Shown here: positions 25,601 through 34,158 of the stretch, in pieces
Position numbering within the stretch: position 1 is the first letter of the stretch
Layout: every line of letters starts with the position of its first letter
Made by a program: the position numbers and the translations under genes
From: Chitinophagaceae bacterium
Lineage (GTDB): Bacteria > Bacteroidota > Bacteroidia > Chitinophagales > Chitinophagaceae
Direction of reading: 5' to 3'
Assembly (NCBI GenBank): GCA_016720745.1
Contig: JADKKA010000019.1
Coordinates: forward strand, 124,001-188,000
Length of the DNA stretch: 64,000 bases
Notes under the pieces: model-generated
What the model was told of the DNA's origin: nothing
Database searches by the model: none
The model's input: only the letters and a program-made list of their open reading frames with translations

Positions 25601-28222
25601 CCAAATGCCCTGATTACCGGTATTGATTATCCGGCCAGTCCTTATGTTGATAATTTTGACCTGGTACCGGAGCAGGCTTTTACAAAAGCCCAGATGGGAT
25701 TAACAGGTCTCGACCGCTATGATTTTGTAAATGGTAACGATACCGGTCGAATCCGCAGTTTTATCAACGGCGGTATTGCCCGCAGTGGAAACAGGGCATT
25801 GACGATGGATGCATGGCTTTATTACCAGCCTGGGGTTAATGACTCTCTGACTGCAACATTTAATTTATCGGGATATAATGCCAACACCGACGAGATCCGG
25901 TTGGATTTCTGGTATAAAAACCACCGGCAGATCAATGTATCTACCAACCGGGTCTGGATTCGGGGTGATGATACCAGGGATTGGCTGGAAGTTTATAATT
26001 TATATGCTAACCAAAATCCAGCTACAGCCTCTTATAAATTTACAGGTAGCATTGAAATAAGCGACTTCCTTCGGAATGCCACACCCAGCGCACAGAATTT
26101 CTCTAGCAGTTTCCAGGTTCGCTGGGGAACTTTTGCGCAAATGATGACGGCCGATAATTTCTCCGGAGCCGGGTATACGTTTGATGATATCCGTATTTAT
26201 AAAGTAACAGATGATATGGCGATGCTGAGTATTGATACGCCCTATGTCAATAACTGCGGCCTCAATGCCACCACACCGATCAGGGTGGCGGTGAGAAATA
26301 CAAGGAGTACTGATGTAAACACAGTGCCCGTTAGGTACCGGGTCAATGGCGGTGCCTGGATCACAGAGAATGTACCCCTGATTCCGGCGGATGATACTGT
26401 TCAATATACATTCAGCACTACTGCTGATTTATCTGCTGCCGGTGATTACCTGATTGAAACGCAGGTGGTATTTGCCACAGACAGCTATGATATCAATGAT
26501 ACCACCAGTATCCGGATAAAAAATGTATTGCAGTATTCAGTTACCAATACCACTCCTTACCTGCAGGATTTTGAATCCGGCAGCGGCAGCTGGTATGTAC
26601 TGGAGGAAACCAGCAGCTGGGAATATGGCACACCGGCTTCCTATAAAATAAAAAGAGCCGCAAGTGGTACCAAGGCCTGGAAGACCAAACTGGCCGGTAA
26701 TTACCGGGATTATGAATATGGATTTCTTTATTCCCCCTGCTTCAATGTATCAACCGTAACTAATCCTACCCTCAGCTTTAGCCTGGCCCTTGATATTGAA
26801 GACTGCGGAGCCAGTATTTGTGATGGTGCGTATGTGGAATATTCGCTGGATGGTAAAACATGGGCCCGACTGGGTGCTAACGGACAGGGCACCAACTGGT
26901 ATAATAAAAACTATGCTTCCAACAATATGTGGAGTGCACAGAATTATGACCGCTGGCATGTGGCTACCATTCCGCTCAGTGTGATTCCAGTGCCCGTGGC
27001 ACAAATGACACAACTGCGTTTTCGATTTGGGGTGTTCTCTGACCCCGAAGTCAACCGCGAAGGAATGGCCATTGATGATATTCATATCTACAGCAATCCT
27101 AATGGTATTTATGATCAGACTGGCACCAGTCCGGTCGTTAACCAGGCTGCTGTTTCCGGAACCGGATGGATTGATTTTGTTGAGAGTGGGACAAATAAAA
27201 TAATCGCATCGGTAAATCCAAACGGACAGAACATGGGTAATACGGATGTACAGTCTTATGTATTTACCGGCCCGGTCAGAACCAACAGCCTGCAATATTA
27301 CCACAATCGAAATATCACGATTAAACCGGCAACGGTTAGTCTGGCAGATTCTGCCACCGTTCGTTTTTATTTCCTGGATAGTGAAACAGAAACACTGATC
27401 AATGCCACTGGCTGTGCCGCCTGTACCAAGCCTGCAATGGTTAATGAGCTGGGTGTAACCAAGTACAGTGATCCCAATGATAATAACGAAGATGGCACAC
27501 TGGCGAATAATTCCGGTGGATTGTATTCCTTTATCATTCCTTCCAAAACCCGGATGGTACCTTTTGATAAAGGCTATTATGCTGAATTCAAAGTGAAAGA
27601 GTTTTCTGAATTCTGGCTCAATAACGGCTGGCTGAACGGCATCACACCGCTTCCTTTAAAACTGATTGCATTTACAGCCCGCAAACAAAACAGCCGGGAT
27701 GTATTACTCGAATGGACTACGGCTGAAGAATTTGATGTAGATCGCTTTGAAGTAGAGATGGCCAACGGTAATACGGCTTTTGCATCCAACCAGTACACTC
27801 GAATCGGTACCATATTCAGTGCCGGTAACAGTATGGGGGAACAGCGTTACCAGTTGCTGGATATCGAACCAGGTAAATCGGGTATCCGTTATTACCGTTT
27901 AAAAATTATTGATAAAGATGGCAGTATCCGGTATTCAGCAATCAGGCCGGTAGTGTTCAGTAATGAAGTAAAATGGCAGATCTATCCTAACCCAACCAAT
28001 GGCTTGCTGAGCCTGGTCGTACAGGGAAATGACGGAGAATCAGCCAGTATCAAAATATATGATGCTTCCGGCAGGATCATCAAACAACAAACCCAGGCAA
28101 CCACCGGATTCGTTCAGAAGATCTGGATCGATCTGGGAGGAAAGAATATTCCGGCCGGGCTCTACCTGCTGGAAGTAACAATCAATGACCAGACCCAGGT
28201 GTTCCGGGTGATCAGGCAATAA
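22694..28222 (+). CDS. Very large T9SS-secreted subtilisin-family (S8) serine protease
   Basis: 1842 residues. Signal peptide 1-21 (ends TVRAQ), then a propeptide-like region (about 30-200). The S8 catalytic domain has all three residues: Asp252 (GIGDSG), His281 (DHGTHVSG) and Ser455 (GTSMSSP). After it come a P-domain-like beta region, an Ig-like segment (near 650), a fibronectin-III-like segment (near 760-820), CARDB-like and MAM/lectin-like beta modules with NCGL and NDT motifs, and a type A T9SS sorting domain (YPNPTNG ... GLYLLEV). It is predicted to be exported and released or attached at the surface, acting on proteins; the substrate is unknown. Monocistronic, with a terminator right after the stop. 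Confidence 0.9.
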   Translation: MRIHPVPLIACLLCLSITVRAQDSTRYALRLNSGSFIPTRNINSDLPAKLASTSDKNSGKSFVIIQFDAKPAQAVISELKQQGISLHDYVPDFAYTATISGTINPARLQQQGVRSIVALSAVQKMQPILAAGNFPARSLKQAGAVDVWISFPTSFTATEVINTLQGRNFELLSEDLKAYRILAVRVPVLRLGELALLSCVEYVQAPPGEDEPLSAFWTNWGRDGLRVSQLNAPISQGGKNLKGSGVVIGIGDSGDPQSHVDFTGRLIPRAAAPYFDFPYDHGTHVSGIAAGGGIVNEIRTGYAPKAQIVSQVFSGIYLNAPTYVSEYGMVITNNSYGNIVNDCTNFGLYDLLSRTLDQQAFDLPELQHMFSAGNSGWSKCAPYPDSFRTVLGMHQSAKNVLTVGNAKPSDMEIFSRSSRGPAKDGRLKPEITGIGSFITSTGPYITYYYENTGTSMSSPAIAGGMALLVEKYRLLHAGANPKNGLLKALVCNSGDDWGRPGPDYSFGYGIANFWRANQVLENNQYSTGSIAPGPAQTININVPSGTAELKVMLYWNDPAAAAVVSQTLVNNLDLQVITPSAATVLPFVLDTTPVNVKNPAVTGVDNINNIEQVVIKNPAAGAYTIRIIPTAINVNPSQEYHVVYDFVPTETKMVTPMGGETYQQGENVIARWDAYGTPENDFTLEFSSNNGASWTVLKNNISSNRRHYFYTTPDPNEWWIVPAVTTDQALMRVTRNGTGQVSTSLPFVIHDTLFTSLAANQCEGYMTINWTAVTGATGYDVMMLQGSEMVTIATVSSGTLSYTVGGLSKDSVYWMTARPLIGTSNSPGRRGIAVSRQPNGGSCTGPLSFNDGDIKIDAILSPLRSGRLLTSTALSNSEPVSIRIKNLDDAVTTGNILVSYQVNAGPVISEVITNPAIAAGATYVHSFAGANNLDLSAAGTYSIVFTATPQAVSDPFPVNNSLTRVFKQLPNALITGIDYPASPYVDNFDLVPEQAFTKAQMGLTGLDRYDFVNGNDTGRIRSFINGGIARSGNRALTMDAWLYYQPGVNDSLTATFNLSGYNANTDEIRLDFWYKNHRQINVSTNRVWIRGDDTRDWLEVYNLYANQNPATASYKFTGSIEISDFLRNATPSAQNFSSSFQVRWGTFAQMMTADNFSGAGYTFDDIRIYKVTDDMAMLSIDTPYVNNCGLNATTPIRVAVRNTRSTDVNTVPVRYRVNGGAWITENVPLIPADDTVQYTFSTTADLSAAGDYLIETQVVFATDSYDINDTTSIRIKNVLQYSVTNTTPYLQDFESGSGSWYVLEETSSWEYGTPASYKIKRAASGTKAWKTKLAGNYRDYEYGFLYSPCFNVSTVTNPTLSFSLALDIEDCGASICDGAYVEYSLDGKTWARLGANGQGTNWYNKNYASNNMWSAQNYDRWHVATIPLSVIPVPVAQMTQLRFRFGVFSDPEVNREGMAIDDIHIYSNPNGIYDQTGTSPVVNQAAVSGTGWIDFVESGTNKIIASVNPNGQNMGNTDVQSYVFTGPVRTNSLQYYHNRNITIKPATVSLADSATVRFYFLDSETETLINATGCAACTKPAMVNELGVTKYSDPNDNNEDGTLANNSGGLYSFIIPSKTRMVPFDKGYYAEFKVKEFSEFWLNNGWLNGITPLPLKLIAFTARKQNSRDVLLEWTTAEEFDVDRFEVEMANGNTAFASNQYTRIGTIFSAGNSMGEQRYQLLDIEPGKSGIRYYRLKIIDKDGSIRYSAIRPVVFSNEVKWQIYPNPTNGLLSLVVQGNDGESASIKIYDASGRIIKQQTQATTGFVQKIWIDLGGKNIPAGLYLLEVTINDQTQVFRVIRQ

Positions 28223-28223
28223 A

Positions 28224-28252
28224 AAACCCCTTCTGGAAGGAAGGGGTCATTC
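28224..28252. terminator. Bidirectional terminator between convergent genes
   Basis: ACCCCTTC ... GAAGGGGT hairpin. T-rich on the minus strand (six T), A-rich on the plus side, so it mainly terminates the small minus-strand gene and may serve the protease gene too. Confidence 0.7.
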
Positions 28253-28268
28253 AGTTTGGTCAGCAATT

Positions 28269-28469
28269 TTACCAGCCTTGCTTGGCAACACCATCTTTGA
28301 TGGCAGCCAGTGCTTTCGCTTCTCCCATCAGGGTGGTCAGTTTATTTCCTTTGCCATCATGGCCCTGGGCCATATAGGCGCCTTTAGCGGTTTTGGTAAT
28401 CACGGCATCCAGCATTTCAACTCCCTTCTCTTTGGTCTTTACATTGTAGGCTGTAATCTTTTCAGACAT
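28269..28469 (-). CDS. Small conserved-looking cytoplasmic protein
   Basis: 66 residues from the ATG giving MSEKITAYNVKTKEKG; a longer upstream start would add 24 residues that look non-coding. The sequence is Lys/Ala/Gly-rich with the pattern MLDAVITKTAKGAYMAQGHDGKGNKL. No signal or membrane segment. Family not recognised; a small nucleic acid or ribosome-associated role is possible only by composition. It lies downstream of gyrB on the same strand but between its own terminators, so it is probably transcribed alone. Confidence 0.65.
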   Translation of the reverse strand: MSEKITAYNVKTKEKGVEMLDAVITKTAKGAYMAQGHDGKGNKLTTLMGEAKALAAIKDGVAKQGW

Positions 28470-28551
28470 AGTTAACGGTTTAGTGTTAGTAAAGGCTGAA
28501 ATTACGTCATCCTGCCCTGAAACAGCCGTTAAAATTGCCAACCGGGCAAAA

Positions 28552-28575
28552 AAAATCCCGCCTAAGCGGGATTAA
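28552..28575 (-). terminator. gyrB terminator
   Basis: Minus strand: AATCCCGC-TTAG-GCGGGATT stem-loop followed by a T run, 25-50 bases past the gyrB stop. Confidence 0.85.
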
Positions 28576-28599
28576 TCTATTAATAATCAATCATTTGAG

Positions 28600-30579
28600 T
28601 TAAATATCCAGCTTGGCGTATTTGGCGTGACTTTCAATAAATTCCCTTCTGGGAGCCACTTCATCGCCCATCAGCATGCTGAAAACCCGGTCTGCCTCGG
28701 CAGCACTTTCAATGGTTACCAGCTTCAGGGTACGGGTGGCCGGGTTCATCGTGGTATCCCATAACTGTTCCGAGTTCATCTCTCCCAAACCCTTGTATCG
28801 TTGAATATTCACTGATTCTTCTTTACCGGCACCGATTTTTTCCACCCAGGCTTTCCGTTGGGTTTCATTCCAGGCATAGGCCTGTTCTTTTCCTTTTTTA
28901 ACTAAATACAGTGGCGGCTGTGCGATATAGAGGTATCCCTGCTTTACCAGTTCAGTCATGTACCGGTAGATGAAAGTGAGAATCAGGGTTGCAATATGCG
29001 ATCCATCCACATCGGCATCGGTCATGATGATGAGCTTATGATAGCGGAGTTTGCTCAGGTCAAGTGCCTTGGGATCTTCCGGTGTACCGATTTTTACACC
29101 CAGTGCCGTAAACATATTGCGGATCTCTTCATTATCATAGATTCTGTGCTCCATGGCTTTTTCCACGTTCAGGATCTTACCCCTTAATGGAAGGATGGCC
29201 TGAAAACTACGGTCGCGGCCCTGCTTGGCAGTTCCACCGGCCGAGTCACCCTCAACCAGGAACAACTCACAGCGTTCAGGATCACGATCGGAGCAATCGG
29301 CGAGTTTGCCGGGTAAGCCACCTCCTGATAAAACCGTTTTACGCTGTACATTTTCCCGGGCTTTACGGGCAGCAATCCGGGCCTGGGCAGAGAGAATTAC
29401 TTTCTGGACAATGTTCTTGGCTTCTTTTGGATTCTCTTCCAGGTAGGCAGAAAGAATTTTGGATACAGTGCTGTCCACCACTCCCATTACTTCATTGTTA
29501 CCGAGTTTGGTTTTTGTTTGTCCTTCAAACTGTGGTTCGGGAACTTTTACTGAAATGATGGCACTCAGGCCTTCCCTGAAATCTTCCCCTTCAATTTCCA
29601 CTTTGGCTCTTTCAAACAAGCCATTCTGATCTCCATAGTTTTTGAATACCCGGGTCAGGGCTCTTCTGAAGCCGGCCACATGGGTACCCCCTTCAATGGT
29701 GTTGATATTGTTGACGTAAGAATAAAGATGTTCGTTATAACTGTCGTTATAAAGCAGGGAAACTTCCACGGCTACATTGGTGGCCTCATCCCTTCCTTCA
29801 AAAAACAATGGTTTTGGAATCAGGGGATTTCTTCCGGCATTCCGGTCCAGCATCTCTACAAATTCAATGATACCGCCTTCACTATAAAAACTGCAAGTGT
29901 AATTCTCGCCATTCTCATCTTTTTCCCGGAGATCAGTCAGGGTGATACGGATGCCACGATTCAGGTAAGCCAGTTCCCGAAGACGGCTTTCAAGGATCTC
30001 TCTGTTATAAACAGATACGATGAAGATGGAATAATCCGGCCAGAAATGAACCCGTGTTCCTCTTTTCTCGGTGGCTCCAATTTCTCTTACGGGATATTGG
30101 GGAACACCAATCGCATATTCCTGCTCGAATACTTTTCCTTCCCGGTTTACGGTTACATGCAGTTTGGAGCTGAGCGCATTGACACAACTCACACCCACAC
30201 CGTGTAATCCACCGGATACTTTATAAGAACCTTTGTCGAATTTACCACCGGCATGAAGTACGGTCATAACTACTTCCAGCGCAGAACGGTTTTCCTTGGT
30301 GTGCATACCGGTGGGAATACCACGGCCATCATCTTCCACGGAAATGGAATTATCCTCATGGATATTAACCTGTATATTCTTGCAATAACCGGCCAGTGCT
30401 TCGTCAATGGAATTATCCACCACTTCATATACCAGGTGGTGTAATCCCTTTACACCGATATCACCGATATACATCGCAGGCCGTTTACGAACTGCTTCAA
30501 GACCTTCCAGCACCTGGATACTATCGGCACCATAGCTGCCTTGTTGTGCGATTGTTTTTTCTGGGGTTTCTGTACTCAT
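28600..30579 (-). CDS. gyrB: DNA gyrase subunit B
   Basis: 659 residues. The ATPase half of gyrase, introducing negative supercoils with GyrA. The GHKL ATPase is seen in EVVDNSIDEALAGY and SGGLHGVGVSCVNALS. The TOPRIM domain has EGDSAGGTAKQGRDR and DADVDGSHI. The C-terminal GyrB signature is QRYKGLGEMN. The length is typical for the short Bacteroidota form. Start at MSTETPEKTIAQQGSYGADS. A good -7 box lies about 48 bases upstream, and a terminator follows. A ParE-type topoisomerase IV is less likely given the sequence but cannot be fully excluded without alignment. Confidence 0.93.
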   Translation of the reverse strand: MSTETPEKTIAQQGSYGADSIQVLEGLEAVRKRPAMYIGDIGVKGLHHLVYEVVDNSIDEALAGYCKNIQVNIHEDNSISVEDDGRGIPTGMHTKENRSALEVVMTVLHAGGKFDKGSYKVSGGLHGVGVSCVNALSSKLHVTVNREGKVFEQEYAIGVPQYPVREIGATEKRGTRVHFWPDYSIFIVSVYNREILESRLRELAYLNRGIRITLTDLREKDENGENYTCSFYSEGGIIEFVEMLDRNAGRNPLIPKPLFFEGRDEATNVAVEVSLLYNDSYNEHLYSYVNNINTIEGGTHVAGFRRALTRVFKNYGDQNGLFERAKVEIEGEDFREGLSAIISVKVPEPQFEGQTKTKLGNNEVMGVVDSTVSKILSAYLEENPKEAKNIVQKVILSAQARIAARKARENVQRKTVLSGGGLPGKLADCSDRDPERCELFLVEGDSAGGTAKQGRDRSFQAILPLRGKILNVEKAMEHRIYDNEEIRNMFTALGVKIGTPEDPKALDLSKLRYHKLIIMTDADVDGSHIATLILTFIYRYMTELVKQGYLYIAQPPLYLVKKGKEQAYAWNETQRKAWVEKIGAGKEESVNIQRYKGLGEMNSEQLWDTTMNPATRTLKLVTIESAAEADRVFSMLMGDEVAPRREFIESHAKYAKLDI

Positions 30580-30626
30580 AATTTAGCTGAAAATCACAGT
30601 GAAATTTGGGGTAAAAAATTAACTCA

Positions 30627-30634
30627 CAAATGTA
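30627..30634 (-). promoter_or_regulatory. -7 box for gyrB (TACATTTG on the minus strand)
   Basis: Exact TAnnTTTG, 48 bases upstream of the gyrB ATG, leaving a leader of about 40 bases. No clear -33 TTG at the standard distance. Confidence 0.45.
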
Positions 30635-30705
30635 CTGAAATAGCACGGGGCCACCCGTTATTTAACCTCTTTTTTTACACGGAAAAGGGCTTGTTTTTCA
30701 CAATG

Positions 30706-30732
30706 AAAAATGCCCCTTAAAGGGGCATTAAA
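30706..30732 (-). terminator. Terminator after lpxC-fabZ
   Basis: Minus strand: AATGCCCC-TTTAA-GGGGCATTTTT, a tight hairpin with T-tail 25-50 bases past the stop. Confidence 0.85.
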
Positions 30733-30754
30733 TATGTTATTGGAGCGGGCTTTT

Positions 30755-32158
30755 TTAGCGTTTCACAATCTGCGCCACCAGGTCGCCCTCGGCACATACC
30801 TTATTGCCCACATAGGCCGTGCCCCTCATTTCGCAAATACCCCGCCGAATAGGCGCAGAAAGCTCCATTTTCAGGATCAGGGTATCACCGGGCCTTACCA
30901 TATGTTTGAACTTGCAATTGTCGATTTTGATGAAATAAGTATCGTATTGCCCACCCCCGCTAAGGTTGATTGCAAGAATTCCCCCGCACTGGGCCAGGGC
31001 TTCAATCTGCAATACCCCGGGCATCACCGGATTGCCCGGAAAATGACCCTGGAAAAACCATTCGTTAAATGTCACATTCTTGACCCCGACAATATGGGTA
31101 TCGCTGAGTTCAATGATTTTGTCCACCAGCGCAAAAGGAAAACGGTGGGGCAGGGTTTTCTCAATGTACTGCTGATCGTATACCGGAGGCTGGTTGGGAT
31201 TGTACACCGGAACCCCCTTGGTATGCTTGTTCTTCTTGATATACTGCTTGATCTTTTTTGCAAATTCCACATTCGTACTATGACCCGGGCGGTTGGCAAT
31301 GATCCTGCCCTTGATCGGATAACCAATCAGGGCCAGGTCACCTACCACATCCAGTAATTTGTGACGGGCCGGTTCATTGGGGAAACGCAGTTCCAGGTTA
31401 TTCAGGTAGCCTTCGCTTTTTACTTCAATCTTTTCTTTCCGGAATATTTTTTTCAAGCGATCCATCTCGGCTCCATCCACCGGTTTGTCCACGATTACAA
31501 TGGCATTGTTCAGATCCCCACCCTTGATCAGATTATGATCCAGGAGCATTTCCAGTTCATGCAGAAAGCAAAAAGTGCGGCAGGAAGCAATTTCTTCTTT
31601 GAAATCACGCAGGTGTTTGAGTCCGGCATGTTGGGTACCCAGTACCGGTGAGTTGAAATCAATCAGGGTGGTTACCTGGTATTCCACCGAAGGCATGGCC
31701 ACCATCTCCACCCTTTTCTTTTCATCATAGTAATAAATATTTTCATCAATACTGTACCATACTTTGGCAGCATCCTGTTCTTCCACCCCGGCTTCTTCGA
31801 TCAGCTCCACGAAGGGCTGGGAACTGCCATCCATGATCGGCATTTCAGGGCCGTTGATTTCCAGCAGACAGTTATCCACTCCCATTCCCACCAGGGCAGC
31901 CAGCACATGTTCCACTGTACTTACTTTCACACCGTTTGATTCCAGCGTAGTACCACGACTTACATCCGTCACCAGGTCGCAATCGGCCTTGATCACCGGC
32001 TGACTGGGCAGGTCGATCCGCTGGAACTGAAATCCAAAACCCGGGGCGGCGGGCCTCAGGGTCAGGTCGGCCATAACACCGGTATGAAGCCCTGTACCGG
32101 AAATGCTGACAGCACTCTTCAGGGTATGCTGTTTATCTGGATTGAAACTGGGTGACAT
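30755..32158 (-). CDS. lpxC-fabZ: Fused UDP-3-O-acyl-GlcNAc deacetylase / 3-hydroxyacyl-ACP dehydratase
   Basis: Bifunctional protein of about 467 residues, an arrangement known in Bacteroidota. The N-terminal LpxC half performs the committed zinc-dependent step of lipid A synthesis (SGTGLHTG, VEHVLAALVGMGVDN, LDVVGDLALIG). The C-terminal FabZ half, dehydratase of fatty acid elongation, starts near PHRFPFALVDKI and contains GHFPGNPVMPGVLQIEALAQ with the catalytic His and Glu. The start chosen is MSPSFNPDKQHTL, just before the conserved LpxC beginning, and gives a ~40-base leader after the -7 box. The next ATG upstream (32200) is only 4 bases from that box. lpxA, which often follows, is not here. 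Confidence 0.95.
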   Translation of the reverse strand: MSPSFNPDKQHTLKSAVSISGTGLHTGVMADLTLRPAAPGFGFQFQRIDLPSQPVIKADCDLVTDVSRGTTLESNGVKVSTVEHVLAALVGMGVDNCLLEINGPEMPIMDGSSQPFVELIEEAGVEEQDAAKVWYSIDENIYYYDEKKRVEMVAMPSVEYQVTTLIDFNSPVLGTQHAGLKHLRDFKEEIASCRTFCFLHELEMLLDHNLIKGGDLNNAIVIVDKPVDGAEMDRLKKIFRKEKIEVKSEGYLNNLELRFPNEPARHKLLDVVGDLALIGYPIKGRIIANRPGHSTNVEFAKKIKQYIKKNKHTKGVPVYNPNQPPVYDQQYIEKTLPHRFPFALVDKIIELSDTHIVGVKNVTFNEWFFQGHFPGNPVMPGVLQIEALAQCGGILAINLSGGGQYDTYFIKIDNCKFKHMVRPGDTLILKMELSAPIRRGICEMRGTAYVGNKVCAEGDLVAQIVKR

Positions 32159-32204
32159 AATACCCGAAATATAGGGTTTATTTTCTGCAGATTTTATCAT
32201 CGCG

Positions 32205-32212
32205 CAAAGATA
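32205..32212 (-). promoter_or_regulatory. -7 box for lpxC-fabZ (TATCTTTG on the minus strand)
   Basis: Exact TAnnTTTG facing lpxC-fabZ. Its distance argues for the ATG at 32158 rather than 32200 as the translation start. Confidence 0.55.
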
Positions 32213-32345
32213 TGGCAAATGAGCTAGGAGGGCCGGGACCGGCTGCCGTTTATCATGCCTTCCGGTGCGGAATATCATAGCAAGGGGCTGGTACAGGGAG
32301 CTACCTTGAGGTTGGGAAACTATTTTGATCATCAAAACAATCGTT

Positions 32346-32924
32346 ATGAAAATATTCTTTATACCCCTGCTCTTTGCTGCGGTGTCACTCCAGGCTCAAT
32401 CCTGGACCAAACAATATGATTATGTGGACGATTGTATCTGCGGACTTGCCAAAGTAAGCAAACAGGATAAATTTGGATTTGTTGATAAAGACGGCAAACT
32501 GGTGGTACCTCTGGAGTATGATGAGGCCCTTGCATTTAGTGAAGGCAGGGCCGCCGTTAAAAAAGGCAACCGCTGGGGTTATCTTGACAGCACCGGGAAA
32601 GTGATAGCAGAAGTTAAATTCGAAGATGCGGCTTCATTTCATGATGGTTTGGCAGCCGTAAAGAAAGATGGCAAATATGGATACATGGGAAATGATGGCA
32701 CAATACTCATACCGTTTGAGTTCGCCATGGCCGGCAGATTCTCAGAAGGACTGGCCGCTGTTGCCAATAACAAAGACCAGTGGGGGTATATTGATGTTAA
32801 AGGCAAACTGGTGATCGGGTACGCTTACAATTTTGCTGATACATTTACCGATGGTATTGCACGTGTGATGAAAGGAGGAGCCATGAAGAATATTGACAGG
32901 GCAGGGAAGGAAGTGAAGGAGTAG
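32346..32924 (+). CDS. Secreted WG-repeat protein
   Basis: 192 residues from the ATG giving MKIFFIPLLFAAVSLQAQ, a clear signal peptide. The rest is about five WG/KWG repeats of roughly 25 residues each, with units such as KFGFVDKDGKLVVPLEYDEA, RWGYLDSTGKVIAEVKFEDA and QWGYIDVKGKLVIGYAYNFA. These form small beta repeats, used in other proteins as binding scaffolds. The function is unknown. It sits on the opposite strand between lpxC-fabZ and lpxD, in a position where lipid A genes would normally be continuous. An AGTC word run starts a few bases after its stop. Confidence 0.8.
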   Translation: MKIFFIPLLFAAVSLQAQSWTKQYDYVDDCICGLAKVSKQDKFGFVDKDGKLVVPLEYDEALAFSEGRAAVKKGNRWGYLDSTGKVIAEVKFEDAASFHDGLAAVKKDGKYGYMGNDGTILIPFEFAMAGRFSEGLAAVANNKDQWGYIDVKGKLVIGYAYNFADTFTDGIARVMKGGAMKNIDRAGKEVKE

Positions 32925-32929
32925 AGAGA

Positions 32930-33018
32930 AGTCTTTAGTCTTGAGTCGATAGTCTTGAGTCTTCAGTCGACAGTTCATCAGTCGATCAGTATGTCAGTAG
33001 GCAGACAACAGTCGAGCC
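32930..33018 (+). repeat. AGTC word run after the WG-repeat gene
   Basis: Begins about six bases after the stop: AGTCTTTAGTCTTGAGTCGA and so on, with the same 7-8 base rhythm as the other runs, in AGTC orientation on the gene's sense strand. It decays into CAGT words near lpxD. Confidence 0.8.
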
Positions 33019-33066
33019 ATGATTTTATTGAGGGAAGGATAAAAATAATTGGGTGTAAAGGACTGG

Positions 33067-34110
33067 TTATACTTTTTCAGAAAGCAGTTGTTTGACCAGG
33101 GCTTCCAGTTCTTTCACCCTTTTTTCCAGTTCGGGTAATTTACGGGCAGCGGCCTGACTGCGAAGGGCAGCTGTATAATCATATGCCGGTGATCCGGTGA
33201 CCGCTTTTCCTGCTTCAATGGATTTACTCACCCCGCTTTGTGCATTCACTTTGGCGCCATCACCCAGCTGAATATGTCCAACAATTCCCGCCTGCCCGCC
33301 AATCATTACTCCGTTTCCGATTTTAGTACTGCCACTGATACCAGCCTGTGCAGCAATGACCGTACTATGTCCCACTTCCACATTATGGGCTACCTGGATC
33401 AGGTTGTCCAGTTTCGCACCACTTTTTATTAAGGTAGAACCAATTGTTGCGCGGTCAATCGTGGCATTGGCACCAATCTCCACCTGATCTTCGATCACAA
33501 CATTGCCGATCTGTGGTACTTTTTTAAAACTACCATCGGCCTGAGGGGCAAATCCAAATCCATCACTGCCGATTACGGTACCTGCATGAATGATCACCTG
33601 ATTGCCGATCTGTGTTTCATGATAAATTTTTACACCCGGATGAATGATGCAATTGTCGCCAATCGATGTATTGTTACCAATGAAAACATGGGGATAGATT
33701 TTGCAATTCTTCCCGATTTTTACATTTTCCCCCAGGTAAGCAAAAGCGCCGATAAAAACATTGTCGCCATAAGTGGCCGTTCCGGAGATATAGGCAGGTT
33801 GCTGGATACCAGTCAGCTGTTGCTGCATGATCTCCTGGTATTTTCCAAGCAGGGTGGCAAAAGCAGTATAGGCATCGGGCACACGAATCAGCGTGGCACT
33901 GACGGCCTGTTTCAATTCAAATGAATCGTTGACGATTATAATAGAAGCAGCAGTAGTGTACAGGTATTCCTCATATTTCGGGTTAGCCAGGAAGCTGAGC
34001 TGGCCCCTGCCTGCTTCTTCAATTTTTCCAAAAGAAGATACGGTCACCTGGCTGTCGCCTTCCACCCTGCCATTTACGATCAGGGCGATTTGTGATGCTG
34101 GAAATTGCAT
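33067..34110 (-). CDS. lpxD: UDP-3-O-(3-hydroxyacyl)glucosamine N-acyltransferase
   Basis: 347 residues. Adds the second acyl chain to the UDP-glucosamine precursor in lipid A synthesis. An N-terminal uridine-binding domain (FGKIEEAGRGQLSFLANPKY) is followed by left-handed beta-helix hexapeptide repeats (about 105-300). The active-site His242 lies in VAHNVEVGH. The C-terminal helix (LPELEKRVKELEALVKQLL) suits trimer packing. Normal length. It lies 48 bases downstream of the HD hydrolase on the same strand, but the following lipid A gene (lpxC-fabZ) is separated by the opposing WG-repeat gene. Confidence 0.95.
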   Translation of the reverse strand: MQFPASQIALIVNGRVEGDSQVTVSSFGKIEEAGRGQLSFLANPKYEEYLYTTAASIIIVNDSFELKQAVSATLIRVPDAYTAFATLLGKYQEIMQQQLTGIQQPAYISGTATYGDNVFIGAFAYLGENVKIGKNCKIYPHVFIGNNTSIGDNCIIHPGVKIYHETQIGNQVIIHAGTVIGSDGFGFAPQADGSFKKVPQIGNVVIEDQVEIGANATIDRATIGSTLIKSGAKLDNLIQVAHNVEVGHSTVIAAQAGISGSTKIGNGVMIGGQAGIVGHIQLGDGAKVNAQSGVSKSIEAGKAVTGSPAYDYTAALRSQAAARKLPELEKRVKELEALVKQLLSEKV

Positions 34111-34158
34111 AGTTGTTTGTTTCTTGACTCAATGCCCGGCTGATAGCCCATTCCTGCA

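Noticed and set aside
32200..32335. N-terminal extension of lpxC-fabZ upstream of MSPSF
   Set aside because: It lies before a good -7 box and has no similarity to LpxC; treated as non-coding.
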